DNA of 35,462 nt from Okeania sp. SIO1I7 (lineage in GTDB: Bacteria; Cyanobacteriota; Cyanobacteriia; Cyanobacteriales; Microcoleaceae), in the NCBI GenBank assembly GCA_010672585.1, contig JAAHGF010000019.1, forward strand, positions 1 through 35,462. Reading direction: 5' to 3'. The notes under the pieces are model-generated. The model was not told the DNA's origin, made no database searches, and worked only from the letters and a program-made list of their open reading frames with translations. A program made the translations under genes and the position numbers. Position 1 is the stretch's first letter. Each line of letters starts with the position of its first letter. Below, piece after piece: positions 1 through 8,167 of the stretch.

Positions 1-76
1 TTTGCCATTCTGAGTCACTCATATCACTTGGGTATGGTTGACGTTGAGGGTTGGCGATCGCAGGTAGACGACTCAT
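1..76 (-). CDS. IS5-like transposase, N-terminal end only (runs off left edge)
   Basis: An ATG at 76-74 on the minus strand opens a frame of 25 codons that is still open at the window edge. The peptide contains YPSDMSDSEWQ, which matches the YPSDLTDAEW signature at the start of IS5-family transposases (DUF4096-type N-terminus). Only the first residues are visible, so catalytic DDE residues, completeness and the far end of the element cannot be judged. The near terminal inverted repeat should lie between 77 and about 155, but I could not define it without the other end. This is a motif match, and the subgroup is not determined. Confidence 0.7.
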   Translation of the reverse strand, partial: MSRLPAIANPQRQPYPSDMSDSEWQ

Positions 77-158
77 TAGTTATAAAATGGAGCAAGTATA
101 GTAAAGAATAACACTATATTCACTTATAACTTAACTTTCTTTAGATTTACTTTATAAA

Positions 159-911
159 TCAGCTCTTAAAGTAACAGGCGACTTGATGAAAATGTGTACA
201 TAGGAGCGATGTACTCTCATAAGTTACCGCTCTACATTTGAGTTTAAGCCAAGTATCATGCAGGTCGCCACCGTCTTTATCTTTTTGCTCGTAGTCCTTA
301 ATGATCAAATGCCAATCTATAACTAGCACACCAACTGCATCGCCCGTGTTTTCTTGAGCATTATAGTTCTGTATTAAAAAGAGGGTTCGAGTGTCTTGTT
401 GATCATAGTCCTCGGTTAATTGCTCCTCTGTCAGTGGAGCAATTACATCGTTTAGCATTGCCTCTGATGATGCTGGATCTAGCCCTGTTACCAAAGATGA
501 CGATGCTAGGACAGCTGACTGAATAAATAATTCCTGTATCGCTTCAGCGTTACTGTATTTTCCCTGATACGGTTGGGTGTCCTCTTCAAGAACTCCAGTA
601 AACCCGTTGGTGGCGCTATTCTCATAGAGCCAGATGAAGTGCTCCCTATCTTGAATAATCTGGAGATTAGGGCCGTAACCCAGGGAAAGGTTGCTGATTG
701 TCCAGTTTCCCGTTGCGACTTCTTGGTAGGCTAAAGGTGAACCCTTGACTGGCTTAGTAATGGCAAATGTTTGCACTGTGCCACGAGGTAATTTCGATCT
801 GACTTCTTGGATATATTGCTGCAGTTGACATCTCCAGGGGTTGAAACACCCTGGATTCTGTAGTAAATCTACCGCAAATGGGATAAATCCACATTTGCTT
901 AAGCCTGTCAA
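159..911 (-). CDS. Unrecognised protein, probably with a disturbed N-terminus
   Basis: This is an open frame of 250 codons. From about residue 30 onward the composition looks like a normal soluble acidic protein (ITKPVKGSPLAYQEVATGNW, then an acidic stretch TEEQLTEDYDQQDTRT). I do not recognise the family and see no signal peptide, membrane segment or metal motif. The first 25 or so codons run through two hairpins at 836-856 and 874-898 that belong to the insert described at 836-1231. The annotated ATG is therefore probably not the ancestral start, and the native N-terminus may be lost. The next in-frame ATG is far downstream, near codon 151. There is no obvious Shine-Dalgarno sequence before the ATG. 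Function is unknown. It could be a decaying gene. Confidence 0.45.
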   Translation of the reverse strand: MTGLSKCGFIPFAVDLLQNPGCFNPWRCQLQQYIQEVRSKLPRGTVQTFAITKPVKGSPLAYQEVATGNWTISNLSLGYGPNLQIIQDREHFIWLYENSATNGFTGVLEEDTQPYQGKYSNAEAIQELFIQSAVLASSSLVTGLDPASSEAMLNDVIAPLTEEQLTEDYDQQDTRTLFLIQNYNAQENTGDAVGVLVIDWHLIIKDYEQKDKDGGDLHDTWLKLKCRAVTYESTSLLCTHFHQVACYFKS

Positions 912-1231
912 CAGACTCCTAAACTCCTCGGCTTAGACCGAAATCTAGCTGTGAGTTTACTTTTTTTTGTTAGCTTTCACGAGTGGTTTTACTCGCGCTG
1001 GTTGGAGCAATCTTCTCGCTGCTTTAGCTGCCTACTTGCTTTTCGGTGCCGAATGCGGAGCTAACAGCCGTCGTAGGAAATCAAGTCCCCGCCTCCTGGC
1101 CGCCGGAATTTCACCGCCCTAGCTAAAGGTCATGGCGACAAACCTTGTTCCTTATTCCTCTAGTATACCAGGCTTTTACTCCGGGTTGAAACCCGCGTGT
1201 CGTTATTCAACCAGGGGATAAATCCGCCTGG
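836..1231. mobile_element. Hairpin-bounded insert, possibly an IS200/IS605-type remnant or derivative
   Basis: Two imperfect hairpins share the core GGATAAATCC but have different outer stems. At 874-898, GCAAATG pairs with CATTTGC. At 1211-1231, CCAGG pairs with CCTGG. In both, the four-base inner stem GGAT/ATCC encloses AA, and a single unpaired base sits at the same place on the 3' side (A891, G1226). Each follows a copy of GGGTTGAAAC (838-847 and 1183-1192). The roughly 310 bases between them have no good reading frame and a higher GC content than the surroundings. Same-orientation bulged hairpins at both ends are known for IS200/IS605 elements. Assignment to that family, or to a TnpB-guide-RNA-like relic, is my inference. 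Confidence 0.4.
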
Positions 1232-1245
1232 CTAACTTCCTCCCG

Positions 1246-1452
1246 TTATTTTTTTAGGTTTTGATCAGAGAGTTCAGCACAGTCTAAGCCAATATTATTG
1301 AGTTGAGCCTTGAGGGACTCTGGGGTTAAAGTGGTTGGCGTGGCTTCTGTTAGCTCAATGGGAATACGACCCCCTCCATCAATACCTCCTCCTCCATCAA
1401 TACGTGAATTTGATTTTCTCCAAGAGGTGCCACTTCTTTTTGATTTTGGCAT
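1246..1452 (-). CDS. Small protein of 68 aa, glycine-rich N-terminal half
   Basis: The ATG is preceded by CGGAGAATCTT, a good Shine-Dalgarno sequence at normal spacing, which supports this as a real small gene. The N-terminal third is basic (MPKSKRSGTSWRKSNSR). A short internal repeat follows (RIDGGGGIDGGGR), then a more ordinary acidic C-terminal half ending AELSDQNLKK. There is no hydrophobic segment. The stop codon is directly followed by the hairpin-bounded insert, so the gene may once have been longer or been followed by a partner. A leader-plus-core precursor peptide is conceivable from the glycine pattern, but nothing nearby encodes a recognisable modification enzyme. Function unknown. 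Confidence 0.45.
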   Translation of the reverse strand: MPKSKRSGTSWRKSNSRIDGGGGIDGGGRIPIELTEATPTTLTPESLKAQLNNIGLDCAELSDQNLKK

Positions 1453-2090
1453 AAGATTCTCCGTTTTATTGTTTTTGATATAGTATCCGGGTCATTAGTT
1501 ATCGTATGATCGGAGGAATCAAGTGGGAATTATCTGGGGATATTCCAGCATTTTATGTCTCCATTGAATGGAAGTAGAAAGTGCGATAACTGTATAACCG
1601 GATTTTATATGACTTGTGGACTTTTCAGAACATTGATCATATGAATTAACCTTGGATATTGTCAATCATTGATTTACATTAGTAATAGTCTACAAGTATA
1701 GTATCCCCCTCAACTAATGTTACTTAAGACACTTTATGGCCAAAGAATGGTTAATTAAGTACCTGGACATAATTCATTATTCATTGTACATTATTTGATG
1801 GCTCTGTGGTAGAGCCATAATCGAGGAACGAAAATAACGCAAATAAATTTACACACAAATACAAATAATTTTATTTACCTATTTATATATCACTGTATAT
1901 TGGCAAGGGAATTAAGTCAAGAAAATTGCTATAAACCTTGTTAGTTAATGATTCCATTTTTGACGTAAAACTTTCTACTAACTTAGTCCATAGGGTAACT
2001 GTGGCCTTTACCCAGAGAAGATTATTTCCTTATGCTAAGGTCTAATTTTGTTTACTTTTAAGTTTTTACTGAGTAAAGTAAGAAACGACT
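1453..2090. other. Gene-free stretch with one strong hairpin
   Basis: No convincing gene was found here. The only clear structure is a perfect 8-bp hairpin, ATGGCTCT / AGAGCCAT with a 5-base loop, at 1798-1818; it has no T-run. A phrase around 1590-1616 (TATAACCGGATT, then ATATGACTT) recurs in similar form at about 6077-6121. The stretch separates the divergent 68-aa gene and the VanY-like gene, so it should hold both promoters, but I cannot place them. Confidence 0.6.
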
Positions 2091-2975
2091 TTGAAATTCA
2101 CTAGCAGGAGTCGAACTTTGCACAACGAAAGTCTGTCAGAAAATTTATCATTAGTCCAAGAAACTGTTGTGGATGAAATTCCCGAAGCAGTACGAGACCC
2201 TCAAAAGGATGAAGAAATTATCTCAACTCAGTCTCAAAGCCAAAAATGGATATGGGGTTGGATAGGAATAGTTATAGTTGTGGGAGCAGTTAGTCTGGGA
2301 TTACAATTTCAATCTAATGTCAATCAAGTTAATGCTTCATCAACTCAAACTGAAGTTGATAATGCAAATACTATAGCTAAATCTTCTGCGAATGAAACTC
2401 CGATAAATGAACTAAAAAAAGATACTTTATTAGATTTTCCTTACTCGCAAGTATCAGAAATGGAATTAGAGTATATAACTTCTGATAGTGATATTATATT
2501 GCAAATAAATGCAGCTAAAAATTTTCAAAAAATGCTTAATGCTGCTAGAAATGATGGTATTAATTTAGTAGTTTTGAGAGGATTTCAGTCTAAGTCTGAA
2601 TTAAAAGATTGGGCAAGCAATACTAATAATATTGAAGATAATTATGCAAATAATATAAATCAAATTTCACCTTTAAGTTATGGAGAATATGTAACAGGTT
2701 ATGCTGTTGATATTGGAGATGGTAATGCACCAGCAACTAACCAAAATGTGGAATTTGAAAAGACAGCAGCTTTTCAATGGCTACAAAATTATGCTGCTTA
2801 TTTTAGCTTTGAAATGATACCTGCTGATGATGAAAAAGATATTGGTTATGAACCTTGGCATTGGCGTTATGTAGGCGATCGCCATAGTCTAGAGACTTTT
2901 TATAAAAATCAACCTAATATAGTTTCTGAAGAGTCAGAATTAATTTTAGAAGATACTGAATTGAATAACGAATAA
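2091..2975 (+). CDS. Membrane-anchored VanY-like peptidase M15 protein with a replaced zinc ligand
   Basis: The family cleaves the terminal D-alanine from peptidoglycan peptides in the periplasm. The 294-aa product has an acidic cytoplasmic N-terminus, one membrane segment at about residues 54-73, a low-complexity linker, and an M15 (VanY-type) domain from about 115 to 275. Visible family signatures are LRGFQS (Arg163), TGYAVDIGDG (Asp207) and YEPWHWRYVG (Glu254, His257). The signature SxHxxGxAxD reads G-E-Y-V-T-G-Y-A-V-D here, so the first zinc-binding His is Tyr200. Asp207 and His257 remain. The protein may therefore be catalytically weak or act as a regulator or binding protein. The start is a TTG with no strong ribosome site, and the first residues are uncertain. 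It stands alone with no operon partner. Confidence 0.82.
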   Translation: MKFTSRSRTLHNESLSENLSLVQETVVDEIPEAVRDPQKDEEIISTQSQSQKWIWGWIGIVIVVGAVSLGLQFQSNVNQVNASSTQTEVDNANTIAKSSANETPINELKKDTLLDFPYSQVSEMELEYITSDSDIILQINAAKNFQKMLNAARNDGINLVVLRGFQSKSELKDWASNTNNIEDNYANNINQISPLSYGEYVTGYAVDIGDGNAPATNQNVEFEKTAAFQWLQNYAAYFSFEMIPADDEKDIGYEPWHWRYVGDRHSLETFYKNQPNIVSEESELILEDTELNNE

Positions 2976-3853
2976 TTATTATTGTTTTGATTATTAAATA
3001 TTTGGTAAATTGCTTTGTTCAAGTTAATTGCGAATAGGAGGCAGGGGAATAGTTGAATAGTTGAAAATGATTGGGGAAAATTTACAAGAGCGGTGTATTT
3101 TGCATTTACAGAATTTATACCAATTTGAACAAAGAATGTTACGAATAATACCAATTTTAAAAAAGAATGCTACAAAAAGGTAGATATCGATAGGATATTC
3201 TTAAAAATGGCTACTTCAGTTCATTTTAGATAGCTATTTATATCGTTTTCCCATTTTTTTCAATATTTATCCCTTCTTCCTTCTTCCCTCTTCCTTCTTT
3301 CTTACTTCTACCATTTGTAACAAACATTTATCAAATTGGTATAATAAGTGCAATAAAAAGATTTTACAGGAAATATCCATTTGATAAAAAAGAGAATTTA
3401 CGACCTAAAAACTGGTATTGAAGCAATTCCCATAGGACTCCTGACTTCCCCTCCTGGGAGGGGGAGGGGCGAGGGGTGGGTTAACTCCTAAGAAATAGCC
3501 TAACTATTTGTAGCAAACATTTATCAAATTGGTATTACACATAACCACCACTTATATCATGTCTTTTTGAATACCCACAATAAAAAATTGAAGGAACAGG
3601 GAACAGGGGACAAGGGGAAATTTATCAGAGAAAAGATTTTTATTATGGCTAATTAATGAGACTTGATATTATGGTATGGGTTAACGGCTGTTAACCCCTA
3701 CAAATGGTGTATAATTTTGTCTTTTGCGTAAGTCCTGATTTAATTTCGCTCATCTGCTGAATAATATCAATTTTATGACCACTTCGCTACACTATATTTT
3801 TTTTACAGACTTTTGAGAATTGGTATAATAATAAGTAATATTATGTCCGTAAT
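2976..3853. other. Gene-free stretch with short dispersed repeats
   Basis: No gene was found. The phrase TTATCAAATTGGTAT, with about 15 conserved bases before it, occurs at 3313-3343 and again at 3507-3536. A GC-rich phrase ending AGGGGCGAGGGGTGGGT (3447-3480) recurs at about 4038-4070, 5905-5931 and 7997-8035, and inverted at about 31807-31842. A lone half-site TGCGTAAGTCCT lies at 3726-3737. It matches the end of the element at 26916-27004, but I found no partner here. Confidence 0.6.
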
Positions 3854-4133
3854 TAGGGCTTGCTGATTAAATCTAAAAGCATTGATAGATAAAGATAAGT
3901 GCCTTTTTGGGGCCTTTCAAAAGTACCTGGTTTTCAGCTGTTGATGCTCATGCATGGAGCGTATTTTAGGCTCATAGTTGGGCAAAACAATTTTGGGACA
4001 ATTCTTACTCCTACCTCCTTACTCATTCCCATTTCTCCCCTCCTGGGAGGGGGAGGGGCGAGGGGTGGGTTGTCTCCTGTCTCCTGTCTCCTGTTTCCTA
4101 CCCCTACTAAAAGACTTTTGAGCGCAAACCCTA
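3854..4133. mobile_element. MITE-like element, TAGGGYTTGC ends
   Basis: The left end reads TAGGGCTTGCTGATTAAATC. The right end, read inward, begins TAGGGTTTGCGCTC, so the terminal inverted repeat is clear for about 10 bases and degenerate beyond. The 280-bp interior has no real gene and contains the dispersed GC-rich phrase at 4038-4070 followed by TGTCTCC repeats. A second, larger element with related ends lies at 21061-21420. Its right end matches this left end closely over about 35 bases. Confidence 0.55.
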
Positions 4134-4165
4134 ATTAATTATATTTCTGGTGGGAATTTATCAAA

Positions 4166-5047
4166 ATGGAAAAAATTAATAAAGTGGCAATTGTTGGGGG
4201 TACTCACGGTAATGAATTTACAGGTATATATCTTATTAAAAAGTTTGAAAAATTTCCTGACTTGATTAGTAGAACTAATTTTGAAACTCAAACATTATTT
4301 GCTAATCCTCAAGCATTTGAACTGGTTAGAAGATACGTTGATACTGACTTAAATCGTTGCTTTAAACTCCAGGATTTAGAAAATCCAAACAAGACTAACT
4401 ATGAAGAAACTAGAGCAAAGTTTATTAATCAAATTCTAGGACCTAAAGGTAATCCTAAATTTGATTTGATCTTGGATTTGCATACTACCACTGCTAACAT
4501 GGGATTAACCATAGTTTTAGTGAATAATCATCCCTTTAACCTCAAAATAGCTGCTTATTTAAGTTCAGTTGAGCCAGATGTTAAAGTTTATAGCTTGATT
4601 AATCTAAGAGAAGATAATGCTTTGATAAATTCTATTTGTGAATTAGGTTTTACTATTGAAGTAGGTCCCATCGCTCAAGGTACTCTCAAAGCAGATTTAT
4701 TTCAGAAAACAGAAAGATTAGTTCAGGCAAGTTTAGATTTTATCGAAAACTTCAATGAAGGTAAATTGAATCTAATTAATAGAGATATTACAGTCTATAA
4801 ACATCTCAAAATTGTGGATTATCCTAAGACTGAAGATGGAGAAATAACGGCAATGATTCATCCTGAGTTACAAGGGAGAGATTATCAACAATTAACTCCA
4901 GGTGAGCCAATTTTTTTAACCTTTAATGGTGAAACAATTTATTATGAGGAAGAAACTCCTACATGGCCAGTTTTTATTAATGAGGCGGCTTACTATGAAA
5001 AGGGGATTGCTATGTGTTTGACGAAAAAAGAGACAATGAAATTTTAA
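4166..5047 (+). CDS. Aspartoacylase
   Basis: This enzyme hydrolyses N-acetyl-L-aspartate (or a related N-acyl amino acid) to aspartate and the acid in the cytoplasm, using one zinc ion. The 293-aa product has the normal family length. Signatures are GGTHGNEFTG with zinc ligands His14 and Glu17, the substrate-binding segment DTDLNRCF (59-66), DLHTTTANMG with the third ligand His106, and FTIEVGP with the general-base Glu166. No residue expected for catalysis is missing. The gene stands alone. A pair of dispersed repeats starts three bases after its stop codon. AspA-type and succinylglutamate-desuccinylase-type members are related; the length and DTDLNR motif favour the former. The true substrate is not shown by sequence. 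Confidence 0.9.
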   Translation: MEKINKVAIVGGTHGNEFTGIYLIKKFEKFPDLISRTNFETQTLFANPQAFELVRRYVDTDLNRCFKLQDLENPNKTNYEETRAKFINQILGPKGNPKFDLILDLHTTTANMGLTIVLVNNHPFNLKIAAYLSSVEPDVKVYSLINLREDNALINSICELGFTIEVGPIAQGTLKADLFQKTERLVQASLDFIENFNEGKLNLINRDITVYKHLKIVDYPKTEDGEITAMIHPELQGRDYQQLTPGEPIFLTFNGETIYYEEETPTWPVFINEAAYYEKGIAMCLTKKETMKF

Positions 5048-5050
5048 ACT

Positions 5051-5237
5051 CAGAAGTCAGAAGTCAAAAGTCAGAAGTTATTTTCACGGGGATTTTGAGC
5101 AACCCTCCAAAAATATTTTGCTAATGCGGGATTTTAGACCCAATCAACGAAGTCAAAATTCAGAAGTCAAAAGTCAGAAGTTATTTTTCACGGGGATTTT
5201 GAGCAACCCTCCAAAAATATTTTGCTAATGCGGGATT
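5051..5237. repeat. Two near-identical ~80-bp copies of a dispersed repeat
   Basis: Copies at 5051-5133 and 5161-5237 share TCAGAAGTCAAAAGTCAGAA, then a CACGGGGATTTTGAGCAACC phrase, and end in TTTTGCTAATGCGGGATT. Related copies lie at 31841-31937 and, inverted, at 14236-14320. The second copy ends eight bases before the yidD start codon, so it occupies the yidD promoter and leader region. Confidence 0.75.
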
Positions 5238-5244
5238 ATAAGGT

Positions 5245-5481
5245 ATGAAAGTATTACTAATTAAATTAATTAAAGGCTACAAAATCTTCATTTCACCAAT
5301 ATTACCTCCATCCTGTCGTTTTCAACCCACTTGCTCAGAATATGCAATGGAAGCGATAGAAAGATTTGGGATTTTTAAAGGTAGTAGAATGGCAATTATG
5401 CGAATTTTACGTTGTCATCCTTTTCATCCTGGTGGTTATGACCCAGTTCCTCCAAGGAAGTGTGAGGAATGTGAGGAGTAG
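5245..5481 (+). CDS. yidD: YidD, membrane protein insertion efficiency factor
   Basis: YidD is a small membrane-associated protein that assists YidC-dependent insertion of inner-membrane proteins. The 78-aa sequence has the amphipathic N-terminal helix ([17 protein letters not shown]), the cysteine-containing core [19 protein letters not shown] (Cys23 and Cys29) and the C-terminal [15 protein letters not shown], all diagnostic of the family. The usual neighbours (rnpA, rpmH, yidC) are absent, which is common in cyanobacteria. The last codons and the stop TAG merge into the GGGGAGTA minisatellite that follows, so the tail KCEECEE is probably repeat-derived. The start ATG follows TAAGG only a few bases away, a weak ribosome site. 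Confidence 0.95.
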   Translation: MKVLLIKLIKGYKIFISPILPPSCRFQPTCSEYAMEAIERFGIFKGSRMAIMRILRCHPFHPGGYDPVPPRKCEECEE

Positions 5482-6205
5482 GGGAGTAGGGGAGTGGGGG
5501 AGTGGGGGAGTGGGGGAGTGAGGGTAGGACACGGAGACGCGGAGACGGGTCGATTTGTGGGGGAACAGGCAACGGTTTAGGCCATTTTATATGAAGAAAT
5601 TTTCTTGAATTTCAGCAGAAAATGTCAGTATTTTGAGACAAATAAGAGCCATAAACTAGGAGATAAATTGAATATAAAAAGCTCAATAGCTTTATATATC
5701 CTGATTTTTAGCTTTATTCAGCAAGCCATAAATATTGAAGTAATTATAGAACAAACAGCCTCTTAGACATCTCCTGCACTCATAGGGAGTACGCAGTAGG
5801 TAGGGACTTTGTATTCAAAGTCCCTAGGTCTTATATCAAATCCATTTAATTCGGTATAAAAAAATGTTCCATCTTCAACCATTACCAAATATTTCTCGAT
5901 TTTCCCCTCCTGGGAGGAGCGAGGGGTGGGTCCCCATTTCCCTACTCCCCTACTCCCCTACTCCCCTACTCCCCATCTAATTACACCGATGCTACCGGAT
6001 TTGATATTAGGGGGAAAGAATTGATCAATAAGACTGCGATAATTGATTTGATTTTTTATTATTGGAGATGTCTATTGTATAACCAGATTCTATGTGCAAT
6101 TAGCCAGATTTGATATGACTTCTTATCAGTCGGATAGTTGTTGAGGAGTTGAAATCTCCTTTCTGTTCTGAAATGCTCTGCAAACGAGGGAGTCTCACAA
6201 AAAGT
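5482..6205. other. Gene-free stretch with minisatellites and a composite dispersed repeat
   Basis: No gene was found. An 8-bp minisatellite (GGGGAGTA and GGGGAGTG units) runs from about 5474 to 5521, and the complementary CCCCTACT type from about 5938 to 5976. The segment 5833-5897 (TTCGGTATAAAAAAATG, then CCATCTTCAACCATTACC) is an inverted copy of 34716-34782, which also lies beside such a minisatellite. A lone half-site CTTTATTCAGCAAGCC at 5709-5724 resembles the ends of the TAGGGYTTGC elements. The end of this stretch is downstream of the WD40 gene, but I see no clear terminator. Confidence 0.65.
5801..5826. other. Perfect 11-bp hairpin
   Basis: TAGGGACTTTG at 5801-5811 is exactly complementary to CAAAGTCCCTA at 5816-5826, with a TATT loop. 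No T-run follows on either side, so a simple intrinsic terminator is unlikely. It lies in a gene-free stretch between yidD and the WD40 gene. It may be a repeat remnant or a structured RNA; nothing else supports either. Confidence 0.6.
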
Positions 6206-7636
6206 CTACTGATCGCTGACCGCTGACTGCTTGTTTAACCAACCACTCCAAGGACTAACCTCAAGTACCCCCCTTGGTGTCATAACTACCCGGAATATTG
6301 CAAAAGACTGTCTCTGACTCTTAACTTCAGAATTAGCAGTATTTAACAACTTGGGTAAAGGTGTGTGTTGACTATAATATTGTGCGGGTTCATTCATCGG
6401 TTCTAAGCTAGTGATCGCTCCATCCCCATTAACTTTTACCTCAAACACTAAATCTTCATACCATATTGGAGTCTGTCGCCAACTTTGGTCAATTTGGTCA
6501 TATAACTTTTGGTTTAACTCTTCTAACTCAGCTATATCAGTAATCTCTGAAACAGATATAATTTCTGTTTCCTCTTTCGCAATAGATTGGGGAGTTGTAT
6601 TCTCTAAATCGTTACTACTAAAGTCAGATACAGACCACAATTTGATCGTTCCATCAGCACTCCCACTGGCAAGAGTTTGTCCATCAGGATTAAATTTTAC
6701 TGACCAAACAGCTTTAGAATGATCTGTAAATGTTTCTAATAATTCTTCTGTATCTAGTTTCCACAGATGAATATTTTTGTCGTAACTACTACTAGCAAGA
6801 GTTTTGCTATCGGGACTAAAAGCAACAGACAAAACTGCTTTGTCGTGTCCTTCTAGAGTGCATTGTAGTTGACCAGTTTCCATCTGCCATAACTTAATTT
6901 TTCGGTCTTGACTACCGCTAGCAAGAGTTTTTCCATCAGGACTAAAAGCGATCGCCCAAATTGTGTTTTTATGTGCTGCCAGGGAGTGGAGTTGTTTACC
7001 TGTATTCAATTGCCAGGTTTTGATTTGACCATTTTTACCTCCACTAGCAAGCATCTCTCCATCCTTGCTCAAAACTAGAGATGTGACAGGAGCTGAATGT
7101 TGAAAACTACCCTCAACAGAACCAGTATTAAGATTCCAAATTTTAATTACACCATCATAACTACCACTAGCAAGGGTTTTTCCATCAGAACTTATAGCTA
7201 TAGCTTTCACATCATCGGTATGACCTTCGAGAGTCTGGAGCGGACTTCCATTTGCAATATTCCAAAGTTTAATGCGGTTATCCCAACTACCACTGGCAAG
7301 AATTTTACCATCTGGACTGATAGCAAGAGATTCGATCGCATCTGCGTGAGCATTGATAGTATGGAGCAATTTACCATTGGTTAAATTCCAAATTTTAATT
7401 ACACCATCATAACTACTACTGGCAAGAGTTTTTCCATCTGGACTCATAGCCACTGCGTACACCCATCCTTTATGTCCTGAAAGGGTTAGAGAGGGTAGAG
7501 TTTTTTGCTCGGATGGTCGGACAAAGTTTTTGGTCGATATTGATAGCGATCGCCAGGACCACAGTCCACCAATAGCTGCTAAAGTAGTTGCTGCTATTAC
7601 TGTAGAATATTTTCGGCGGTTGGGTTGAGCTAGCAT
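6206..7636 (-). CDS. Seven-bladed WD40 repeat protein, membrane-anchored or exported
   Basis: WD40 propellers are protein-binding scaffolds. The 476-aa product has a hydrophobic stretch at about residues 11-27 (YSTVIAATTLAAIGGLWSW) that could be an uncleaved anchor or signal. Seven repeats of about 42 residues follow, each with the pattern [GA]H...SPDGKTLASGS.D..IKLW, enough to close one propeller. A C-terminal region of about 130 residues (for example LVFEVKVNGDGAITSLEPMN) shares the look of C-terminal domains on other cyanobacterial repeat proteins; I cannot name it. The start is supported by TAGGAG eight bases before the ATG. The inverted-repeat element 7670-7824 sits just upstream. The binding partner is unknown. 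Confidence 0.9.
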   Translation of the reverse strand: MLAQPNRRKYSTVIAATTLAAIGGLWSWRSLSISTKNFVRPSEQKTLPSLTLSGHKGWVYAVAMSPDGKTLASSSYDGVIKIWNLTNGKLLHTINAHADAIESLAISPDGKILASGSWDNRIKLWNIANGSPLQTLEGHTDDVKAIAISSDGKTLASGSYDGVIKIWNLNTGSVEGSFQHSAPVTSLVLSKDGEMLASGGKNGQIKTWQLNTGKQLHSLAAHKNTIWAIAFSPDGKTLASGSQDRKIKLWQMETGQLQCTLEGHDKAVLSVAFSPDSKTLASSSYDKNIHLWKLDTEELLETFTDHSKAVWSVKFNPDGQTLASGSADGTIKLWSVSDFSSNDLENTTPQSIAKEETEIISVSEITDIAELEELNQKLYDQIDQSWRQTPIWYEDLVFEVKVNGDGAITSLEPMNEPAQYYSQHTPLPKLLNTANSEVKSQRQSFAIFRVVMTPRGVLEVSPWSGWLNKQSAVSDQ

Positions 7637-7669
7637 AAATTTTACTCCTACTATTGATGATTACTTGTT

Positions 7670-7824
7670 CAGGACTTACCCACGGACACTAAATCCAGTG
7701 AGGGCGCAATTGGGAGCTTGGCGGAACGCCAATGCCATTTGCTAACGTAGAGATCCGCTTTATATGTTGCGGAGCAAAACGCCGCTACAGATGGTGCTTT
7801 CAAGGTAAATTTGGGTAAGTCCTG
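7670..7824. mobile_element. MITE-like element, AGGACTTACCCA ends
   Basis: CAGGACTTACCCA at 7670-7682 is exactly complementary to TGGGTAAGTCCTG at 7812-7824, giving 13-bp perfect terminal inverted repeats around a 155-bp, non-coding, comparatively GC-rich interior. A smaller element with ends AGGACTTACGCA lies at 26916-27004, and a lone end at 3726-3737. The element lies 33 bp upstream of the WD40 start, inside its probable promoter region. No transposase is encoded. Confidence 0.65.
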
Positions 7825-8167
7825 TTGTTGAAAAAAATTAAAATTACTGTTTATCTTTATCTGTGGTGGGTTTAATACCAATTCCCATGGATTATTGCTA
7901 TACTTGGGCAATACTTCAGTTGTCAACTGATAGGTACAAGCAAAATCACTTTGTATGCTAATTTCAGCTTGCGTTAATGTTAATTATTCTGATGTTTGCT
8001 TCCCCTCCACGGTCGGGGGAGGGGCGAGGGGTGGGTCCTCTGCTCAACAAAGTGTAGAAAAGTTTTTGAGAAATGGTATAATACCTTAGCGTCATATCAG
8101 TTATCAGTTGCTATAAGACACGGAGTGGGCGATCGTTGACTATCCATCAGCAATTTTCCCTTCTGCC
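7825..8167. other. Gene-free stretch between the WD40-side element and the FRD-like gene
   Basis: No gene is supported. A frame of about 35 codons (7825-7926, minus strand) opens with ATG but is ended artificially by the element at 7670-7824, and I do not recognise it. The dispersed GC-rich phrase ending AGGGGCGAGGGGTGGGT is at about 7997-8035, and a TGGTATAATA phrase is at about 8074. Confidence 0.55.

Noticed and set aside
3899-4138. 79-codon plus-strand frame
   Set aside because: It lies within the MITE-like element 3854-4133 and translates dispersed GC-rich repeats.
7669-7926. 85-codon frame upstream of the WD40 gene
   Set aside because: Its last 50 codons lie inside the inverted-repeat element at 7670-7824; no family is recognised.
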